From Prosthecobacter sp. (GTDB taxonomy: Bacteria; Verrucomicrobiota; Verrucomicrobiia; Verrucomicrobiales; Verrucomicrobiaceae), in NCBI GenBank assembly GCA_021733925.1, contig JAIPJY010000012.1, positions 1 to 64,000 on the forward strand: a stretch of DNA of 64,000 nucleotides, given 5' to 3'. Shown one piece after another: positions 60,953 to 64,000 of the stretch; the first letter of the stretch is position 1; every line of letters begins with the position of its first letter. The notes under the pieces were generated by a model. That model was not told where the DNA came from and did no database searches. It was given only the letters and a program-made list of their open reading frames with translations. Position numbers and translations under genes: made by a program.

Positions 60953-61354
60953 TTGAATGCGCAGTTGAGAGAGCAGGTTCGCGAACGTGCGGGACGCCGA
61001 TGTGAATACTGCCGTCTCAGCATGGCAGACGAAATCGACGCGCCTTTTCATATCGAGCATATCATCGCCAGGTAGCATCGCGGGCAGACCATCGAAGAGA
61101 ATCTCGCCCTGTCCTGCATGAGCTGCAATTTGCACAAAGGTACCAACCTCGTCAGCCTTGACCCGGACACCAACCTCCCCGTGCGTTTGTTTGATCCCAG
61201 AAAGGACGTTTGGAATGATCACTTCATTCGGGCAGGAGTACACATTATAGGGCTCACCGAAATTGGGCGCACCACGGCATGGCTGCTGCAGTTCAACAGC
61301 GATCTCAACCTGCTGCAACGGCAGGCCATCATGGAGAAGCATCCGTTGGATTGA
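60953..61354 (+). pseudogene. HNH endonuclease gene with an in-frame stop
   Basis: Opening with TTG, the frame encodes 133 codons: RCEYCRLSMADEIDAPFHIEHIIAR, a TAG at 61073-61075 (codon 41), then HRGQTIEENLALSCMSCNLHKGTNL and a typical C-terminal tail. Zinc-binding C-x2-C pairs and the catalytic H of FHIEHI are intact, and relatives usually read RQHGG at the stop, so a single C-to-T change (CAG to TAG) explains it. Either a dead gene, a sequencing error, or stop readthrough. Confidence 0.85.
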
Positions 61355-61390
61355 CCTCCTCTTCCAACGGCATGCCAAGGATGATTGGTG

Positions 61391-64000
61391 TCACTTGGCA
61401 GCCGGCGGGTTCACAGCAGCCACGGCGGGTTCGCTGCGGCGGTTGAGGAACTGGCGGCTGTTGACGACATCGAGCACGGCGGCGGAGAACTTGCCGTTGT
61501 TCTGCTTGAGCGCAGCCTGCATGTGGGTGAGCAGCGCTTTGTCGCTGGGCATCGTCTGGCGGCCCAGCGCGTAGCCGAGGAGCTTGCGGCAGAACTGCGC
61601 GTTGAAATTGGTTTCGTTCTTTTTGAGGTAGTCGCGCAGACCGGCGAGGCCCTGGAACTTGGTGCCGTCTTTGAGCTCGCCCGTGTCGTCGATCTTGCCG
61701 CCGGTTTCATCAGCGACGCGGAAGCGGCCGATGGGGTCGAAGCTTTCGAGGGCGAAGCCGAGTGGATCGATGCGGTCATGACAGACCGAGCAGGCCTTGT
61801 CAGCGCGGTGCTGCATCAGGGCCTCGCGCAAGGAGGAGGGTTTCACGGCGCTGTCTGGCAACTTGGGAACATTCGGCGGCGGCGGTGGAGAACTGAAACC
61901 GAGCACGACCTGATACAGGTAGTCACCGCGAACCACCGGGCTGGTGCGATTCGGGCGCGAAGTCTTGGTCAGGATGGCACCCATGCCGAGAAGGCCGCCG
62001 CGATGCTGCTGCGCGACTTTGACTTCGCGGAACTCCCCGCCGGCGACTCCGGGAACGCCGTAGAATTTGGCGAGGCGCTCGTTGAGGAAGGAATAGTCGC
62101 CACCGATGATGTCGCTGACGCTGCGGTCATCGCGCACCAAGTGAGCAAAGAATTCGATGGTCTCACGCTGCATGTCGTTGCGAATGTCCGTGGTGAACTC
62201 GGGATACTTTTTCTCATCAACGGTGCTCTTCTCGTCAAAGCCGTTGAACTTGAGCCACTGGCCGGCGAATTCCTTGGCGAGGGCGGTGGCTTTCGGATCA
62301 CGCAGCATGCGCTTTGTCTGTGCGGCGAGGACTTCGGGCTTCAAGAGACTGCCGTTGTCTGCGGTCTTGCGCAGTTCCCAGTCGGGCTGCGAGGCCCAGA
62401 GGAAATAGCTGAGGCGGGAAGCGAGTTCGAAGGCGTTGAGCTTCGCATCACCAGGGGTATTATTCGCCACCGGCAGCGTTTCGGCTTTGAAGAGGAAGTA
62501 GGGTGAGACGAGCACGCGTACGATAACTTCCCGTGCAGCGGATTCGCGATCGAGCTCCTTTTTGCGGCCTTCAAAGTAGAGTGCGTCCAGCTTCTGGATT
62601 TCTTCACCCGAGATGGGCCGGCGCCAGGCGCGACCAGCGAACGAGTGCAGATGCCCGAGCATGGCACCGTCGAAGTCTTTCTCCATCTGCTGGCTGAGCT
62701 TCTGGGGAGCGGCGAAGCCAAAGTCTTTCTTCATTGCGGCGAGCTGGTCGCGGTCTTTGACGTCGAGAATCTGCCCGAGCTGCTCATCGCTGAAGTAATA
62801 AACGGTGATGCCCGGCTTGCGGCGGTAGAGATTGTCCGCCACCTCCTCCAGCCGACGCTCATACATGTCCGGAAAGGCCTGTTTCATCACACCGAAGTCG
62901 CCCATGGTGCGGCGTGAGGCTTCGGTCTGCGTTTTCCAGACGGTGAGGATGCCGGGCATGATCTTGGTGACATCTCGCGGCTTGTCCGCTGTGATGTCCC
63001 ACTGGATGGTGCCGTCATTGATGTCGGGGTTTTGCAGATCCAGCCGGGCTTCGGCATGAATCCAAGTGACGTTCTCCGGCAGCGGCAGGGTGATGACAAG
63101 AGGCGCGGCGATGGCGAGCACACCAGGCTCGATCTGGCGGCCCTGCGGATGTTGGCCGAAGGCGTTTTTCACACGTTCGAGTTCGGCGACCTGCTGCTTC
63201 AGCGCCTCTGCATTCGCAGGGGGCGGATTCACAGCAAGGGCTTTGCGGTCTTGCTCAAGCTGCTTGTTGAGCCAGTTGAGATAAAGCACCGGGCCTTTGG
63301 TGGTGCGGAGGTCCAGCTTCGTGATAAGCGCGACGTCGCCTTTGCTGCCGTCGCCGTCATCGCCGATGCAGAGGAAAGCCTGCTTCCTGCCCTTCACCTC
63401 GAGATTCATCTGGTAGGGGCGAATGCCGTCGGCGTCCTGCTGCTGGCGCTGAATACCGCTGCCTGCCTTCTTCGGATTATTCCACGAAAGCAGCTGTGCC
63501 TGAATCGCCTTGGCACCATCAATCACCGCCTGCGGCACCTGGCCGGGCTTCGTGGCATCCGGGCCGGGCAGCTCGCGCCAGGCGACACGGGTGAGATCGA
63601 GGAAGCGGGACTTCGGCTCGGTGGCGTTCACGAGGTTCGACCAGTTTTGCAGGAAGGGCAGTTTCAAGCCGCCCTCCTTGGCGAGTTGTTCGAGGGGCGT
63701 GTTGAAATGCTTGTGCTTCCAGCTGGCGACCATGTAGTCGGCCTCACGCATGTCATCGCCGTCCTTGGGCAGATGCGGTGCCGCCTTCTGCTGATACCAG
63801 ACATACAGGGCCTGCTGCGCCTGGGCTTTGACCTGCTCGAAACCGCGCAGGCCGATGCGCTGCGGATTGAAAACGATGCCTGTGCCCGGCATGATCGTGG
63901 CGTGGTCAGCCACCTTGCGGGCGGCACCGAAGTATTTGTCGAGCGCCGCCGGGCTCATGAAGAGCACATCGCCCGTGTTGCTGAAGCCTTCGCCGCCACC
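61391..64000 (-). CDS. DUF1592/DUF1588/DUF1585 family protein (5' end outside the window)
   Basis: At least 869 residues; the frame stays open to the window edge, so the N-terminus (usually a signal and a cytochrome c/DUF1587 module) is missing. Seen here: GEGFSNTGDVLFMSPAALDKYF (end of DUF1587), AGRAWRRPISGEEIQKLDALYF (DUF1595), FELASRLSYFLWASQPDWEL (DUF1592), GDYSFLNERLAKFYGVPGV and MGAILTKTSRPNRTSPVVRG (DUF1588), LLGYALGRQTMPSDKALLTH (DUF1585), with CSVCHDRIDPLGFALESFDP carrying a haem-type CxxCH. A periplasmic protein expected to work with the DUF1552 gene downstream. Confidence 0.9.
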   Translation of the reverse strand, partial: GGGEGFSNTGDVLFMSPAALDKYFGAARKVADHATIMPGTGIVFNPQRIGLRGFEQVKAQAQQALYVWYQQKAAPHLPKDGDDMREADYMVASWKHKHFNTPLEQLAKEGGLKLPFLQNWSNLVNATEPKSRFLDLTRVAWRELPGPDATKPGQVPQAVIDGAKAIQAQLLSWNNPKKAGSGIQRQQQDADGIRPYQMNLEVKGRKQAFLCIGDDGDGSKGDVALITKLDLRTTKGPVLYLNWLNKQLEQDRKALAVNPPPANAEALKQQVAELERVKNAFGQHPQGRQIEPGVLAIAAPLVITLPLPENVTWIHAEARLDLQNPDINDGTIQWDITADKPRDVTKIMPGILTVWKTQTEASRRTMGDFGVMKQAFPDMYERRLEEVADNLYRRKPGITVYYFSDEQLGQILDVKDRDQLAAMKKDFGFAAPQKLSQQMEKDFDGAMLGHLHSFAGRAWRRPISGEEIQKLDALYFEGRKKELDRESAAREVIVRVLVSPYFLFKAETLPVANNTPGDAKLNAFELASRLSYFLWASQPDWELRKTADNGSLLKPEVLAAQTKRMLRDPKATALAKEFAGQWLKFNGFDEKSTVDEKKYPEFTTDIRNDMQRETIEFFAHLVRDDRSVSDIIGGDYSFLNERLAKFYGVPGVAGGEFREVKVAQQHRGGLLGMGAILTKTSRPNRTSPVVRGDYLYQVVLGFSSPPPPPNVPKLPDSAVKPSSLREALMQHRADKACSVCHDRIDPLGFALESFDPIGRFRVADETGGKIDDTGELKDGTKFQGLAGLRDYLKKNETNFNAQFCRKLLGYALGRQTMPSDKALLTHMQAALKQNNGKFSAAVLDVVNSRQFLNRRSEPAVAAVNPPAAK

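Overview
The window is a gene-dense, high-GC chromosomal segment with about 45 protein genes and no rRNA, tRNA, CRISPR or prophage that I could find. The gene content points to the Verrucomicrobiota, probably a Verrucomicrobiaceae / Prosthecobacter-like bacterium. The evidence is: planctomycete-type cytochrome c proteins (PSD1 with DUF1549/DUF1553, and a DUF1592-family protein next to a DUF1552 protein), a DUF1080 protein, a sialate O-acetylesterase, SHD1-like domains, a Ser/Thr kinase with a WD40 sensor region, and many Tat or Sec secreted proteins. The lineage is inferred from families, not from a marker-gene comparison.

Layout. 1-5.3 kb: DoxX, valS and two small secreted proteins. 5.7-11.6 kb: a tight minus-strand run of formate-THF ligase, a substrate-binding protein, an extended permease and one ATPase (a reduced oligopeptide-type ABC system). 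11.7-17.8 kb: secreted EF-hand protein, glycoside-hydrolase-like protein, beta-lactamase-family serine hydrolase, zinc metallopeptidase. 17.8-25.2 kb: a three-gene phosphorelay operon (CHASE/multi-PAS kinase, single-domain response regulator, REC-PAS-kinase-REC hybrid kinase); the hybrid kinase is split by a one-base frameshift. 25.4-34.8 kb: a 31-residue basic protein, ahcY, DUF1080 protein, acetyltransferase, acyltransferase, P1B-4-type metal ATPase, TPR protein, TerC. 34.9-44.8 kb: sialate esterase, M14-type deacylase, YcxB-like protein, aminotransferase, AlkD-like protein, small cytochrome, coiled-coil lipoprotein, sulfite reductase, membrane protein. 44.9-51.4 kb: proC, kinase-like membrane protein, PSD1 cytochrome, secreted M23-like protein. 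51.7-59.1 kb: WD40 kinase, ECF sigma factor, small membrane protein (possible anti-sigma) and two tandem paralogues with pseudopilin-like C-termini. 59.2-64 kb: DUF1552 and DUF1592-type genes separated by a small gene plus a broken HNH nuclease on the other strand.

The most interesting content is between and inside the genes. (1) A family of about 310-335 bp interspersed elements, five copies all in the same orientation. One copy has 20-bp terminal inverted repeats (19/20) and a perfect 7-9 bp target duplication. Every copy carries an internal 17-nt hairpin whose stem changes sequence but keeps pairing. (2) A second family of very short palindromes, often an 8-bp stem, a GGA loop, an 8-bp stem and then NCTAC. 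Members supply the stop codons of valS and proC, and one lies in frame inside the PSD1 cytochrome gene. I found no obvious transposase for either family in the window, so both look non-autonomous.
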